NCBI GenBank assembly: GCA_002914805.1
Contig: JXTB01000169.1
Location: 280,966-344,965 of the forward strand
Direction: 5' to 3'
Source: Parasponia andersonii
Lineage: Eukaryota; Streptophyta; Magnoliopsida; Rosales; Cannabaceae
Length of the DNA: 64,000 nucleotides
How positions within the stretch are numbered: position 1 is the first letter of the stretch; the number at the start of each line of letters is the position of its first letter. The translations under genes were made by a program, and so were the position numbers. Below, in pieces: positions 61,745-64,000 of the stretch. The notes under the pieces are model-generated. The model made no database searches. It saw only the letters and a list, made by a program, of their open reading frames with translations, and was not told where the DNA came from.

Positions 61745-62327
61745 TTGCTAATCTAATATGTATTTTTTTTTATCTATGGATAGGTATTTTTTTTAGATCC
61801 AATAGCTATAATGAAGTATATGAAAAGACGTGCATCATTAATGCTTTTTTTCTCTCTTACTTTTTACAATAAAAAAATGTACATACTAAATTTTCATTGG
61901 CCAAATTGATACTTATACATAGGTAAAAAAAAAAAAAAATACCCGTACATAGGAAAAATGCCCAGGCACCAATCCAGTATGTATTTTTTTTTTTTACCTA
62001 TGCATAGGTATCAATTTGGCCAATGAAAATTTAATATGCACATTTTTTTATTGTAAAATATAAGAGAGAGAAAGAACATTTAACGATGCACGTCTTTTCA
62101 TCTATTTCATTACAACCATTGGATCACCATTAAATAATGATCAACGGCTAAAAAAAAAATACTTACTTATAAGTTAAAAAAAAAAAATCTATTAGACTGG
62201 CAACCATATATATATAAATATATATACATGTATGCTTGGTCCTTGGTCCTGATCGTGTTCAAAAAAATCGGTGCAACCATATATATATATATATATATAT
62301 ATTACAGGTATGCTTGGTCCTGATCTG
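61459..62327. other. intron of the HSP70 duplicate, right part
   Basis: After element G the match to the intact HSP70 intron resumes: compare TAGAAATATAATTATGTGC...CCTGATTTCTGACC (61528-61580) with 36881-36930, and TGCTTGGTCCTGATC (62311-62325) with 37130-37144. A MITE pair (61743-62205) interrupts it. A stretch of about 80 bp ending in TGCTTGGTCCTGATC appears twice (62229-62255 and 62311-62325, each followed by a GTGTT...AAAAATCGGTGCA word), so a small duplication is present. Confidence 0.65.
61743..62205. mobile_element. two MITEs in inverted orientation (long hairpin)
   Basis: Two copies of the GGTTGCCAATC MITE family stand back to back: the first at about 61743-61960 in plus orientation, the second at about 61965-62205 in minus orientation. 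The arms are complementary over long stretches: TTGGCCAAATTGATAC near 61900 faces GTATCAATTTGGCCAA near 62010, and AAAAGACGTGCATC near 61880 faces GATGCACGTCTTTT near 62085. The outer ends are GGTTGCTAATC and GACTGGCAACC. (AT)n tracts lie on both sides. A transcript through this intron could fold into a hairpin of about 200 bp. Confidence 0.75.
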
Positions 62328-63300
62328 TAGGGGTGTTAAAAAAAATCGGTGCACCACAGAAACTGACCGTACCGTACCTCACTGAAACTGAGTTTTTTTT
62401 CCTATATACGGCTGGTTATGGTTTAGAAAAACACTGCAGTTTACAGTTTATGATGATTGCAGTCGGTTTCAAACCGAATTAGCCGAAATATTTGTAAATG
62501 CATATTTTGCAATTATTTTTATCTCATTGATTAGTTCTGCCAATAGCCCTACTCAGTAGCCCATTCTAAACCTAAGCCCAACTAAACCCTCAACCCAATT
62601 TATCTAGGTTAATCACATAACAGTTAACAAAACATAAAATGCACTCTCTCGTACAACTCTTCCATCCCACTCCACACAGCCGCAACCTGCAACCCTCAAC
62701 GCCTCAACCTCGTCCTTCTCCCTTCTCGGCTCTCGCTCACCACTCGCCAATTCACCAGCTTCGCCTTAGGATCAACTTGCTACATAGCCAAGAAGGCAAG
62801 CTCGTCGTCTCCTAAATCGGTTGTCGTCTCGCTCACCGGCCCTTTTCAGTCGCTTGCTCACTTCTGCACTTCACCTCTGCACCTTTACACTTCGTATCTC
62901 GCCCACTTTCCTCGTCTCTCTCGGCAAGACCCAGACCCAGCTCACTGAGCTCAGTTTCTCACTCACCTGCTAGCTCGTTCACCTGCCCTCTCACTAGCTC
63001 ACTCACCCCCGCTGTCTCGCTCGCTCACCCACTGTCTCGTTCGACCACCAGCTCGGCCTCTCTCGTTGCCTCTCTCGCTCAGTTGCTCTCGGGCACTTTG
63101 TCTCGGCGTTTCTCTCGACGAAACCCAGACCTAGCTCACTGAGCTCAGTTTCTCACTTGCTCACTCGTTCATCGTCAAGGTCCCATCCGTCAGCCGTACT
63201 CTCTCGGTTGTCTTCTCTCTCGCGAAGAGCTCTCTCGGAGACTCGGACAGTTTTTCTCCCTTATTCACTCACCTAGATCAGATCATCAACATACGGAACA
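62328..63300 (+). mobile_element. hAT-like transposon end (boundary uncertain)
   Basis: It begins TAGGGGTGTTAAAAAAAATC, a tip like those of plant hAT elements, and continues with CCGTACCGTACC- and AACCGAAT-like words typical of their subterminal regions. At 62640-63240 comes a CT/CG-rich stretch. A segment with CCCAGACC.AGCTCACTGAGC recurs about 190 bp apart (near 62928 and 63124). No transposase frame or right-hand tip is seen before the window ends, so the element may run on. The assignment rests on the tip and composition only. Confidence 0.4.
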
Positions 63301-64000
63301 GAGGGATTTATTTATTGCTTTGAGAATAGAGGAAAATTGACTAATTTTGTGAGTATAAATCTTTTCGTTTGATATAAATCTTTTTTGCTTGTCCGTGTAT
63401 AATTTTTGTTGTATTTAATATTTAGGGATTTTAACACTAATTAATTGTTGGTTTGTGTTTATGATAATAGATCATACTATCATAGATCAATGCTGCTAAC
63501 ACATTGTAAGGCCATCGGCTCTTCAATCTCAGGTTTCTTTCAATCTCATATTTAAATTTGAATTACAATCTTAGATTCTCTCCCCCCTGGTTTGGTTGAT
63601 AAAATTTGTTTTTTCTTTTGTATTCTTGATTACTTTATGTTATCGAGGTTTTATCAATAATAAATTTAGAAAAAATTAAGAGACGCCGCTTGTGTGAGTT
63701 GAGTTATTAATCAAAGCAAATAAAAAGAGGATTTTATAGTGGTTCAGCCCCAAAAAAGATGAGTTTACGTCCACTCTTTTTTATTATTTTATGGAGAATT
63801 ACAAGCACTCATAGTTGTAATGTCTCGTCTGGAAATCTCTTTCAAATTGGGAATCGGAATTTCGAAGTCTGGAAATTAGAAAACTGAAAAACAATTCCAA
63901 TCCCCCCGTCTGAAACATTGAGTTCCCTTTATATAGGTGAGGGTAACTCAATGTTCCTAATTGTGAAAACGGGTAACTATACAATCGGGTAATACAATTT
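63301..64000. other. unclassified right end of the window
   Basis: No gene is recognised. The part from about 63680 to the end (TTATAGTGGTTCAGCCCC, later CTTTATATAGGTGAGGGTAA) resembles the edge of a plant LTR or another dispersed repeat, with a possible minus-strand TATA box (CCTATATAAAGG) near 63931. This is too uncertain to name. Confidence 0.35.

Noticed and set aside
62640-63240. CT/CG-rich stretch as a protein-coding exon
   Set aside because: No open frame of useful length exists. It looks like the untranslated part of a transposon or low-complexity DNA.

Overview
The window looks like a gene-poor stretch of a dicot plant nuclear genome. The reasons are introns with GT/AG borders, a plant class III ubiquitin-conjugating enzyme, a CLE signalling peptide, a cytosolic HSP70 with the conserved plant intron, long AT-rich spacers with (AT)n microsatellites, and many LTR retrotransposon fossils. 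One ambiguous base (N) lies near 42998.

Host genes. (1) 4171-6961, minus strand: a complete six-exon E2 ubiquitin-conjugating enzyme of the UBC7/13/14 (UBE2G) type, 170 aa. (2) 29830-30316, plus strand: a complete three-exon CLE peptide precursor, 89 aa, most like CLE46. Each exon is so short that the gene is easily missed. (3) 36160-38897, plus strand: a complete two-exon cytosolic HSP70, 648 aa, ending in EEVD, with a TATA box and a perfect heat-shock element. (4) 53875 onward: a second copy of the HSP70 promoter, leader and first exon. Its intron has been filled by an LTR element, an inverted pair of small transposons and a hAT-like end. Its second exon is not in the window.

Layout. 1-1912: right end of Tat-like Ty3/gypsy element A. 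1913-4170: AT-rich spacer. 4171-7070: E2 gene and core promoter. 7466-14081: complete-ended Tat-like element B with target-site duplication GGTAG. 15154-17172: probable solo LTR. 17330-21100: nested tandem repeats with a period near 1.73 kb. 21105-21176: tRNA-Pro pseudogene. 21582-25530: Ty3/gypsy element E with target-site duplication TTAGG. 25610-26401: MITE with 18-bp inverted ends. 27804-28110: cluster of AAACGACA hairpins. 29764-30316: CLE gene. 33322-35574: probable long solo LTR. 35931-38897: HSP70. 38898-45000: AT-rich spacer with a MITE. 45000-45500: LINE relic. 45626-52968: decayed Ty1/copia element. 53651-62327: HSP70 duplicate with Tat-like element G (54937-61453, target-site duplication TATAT). 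62328 to about 63300 or beyond: hAT-like sequence. The last few hundred bases are unclassified repeat-like DNA.

How it fits together. The genes are unrelated housekeeping, stress and signalling genes, not an operon or a pathway. The strongest local stories are: the HSP70 duplication, which kept its heat-shock element but whose intron became a transposon trap; the three Tat-like elements A, B and G, which share an antisense ORF with its own TATA box; and a MITE family repeatedly found next to (AT)n tracts. I found no convincing new defence, toxin or biosynthetic system.
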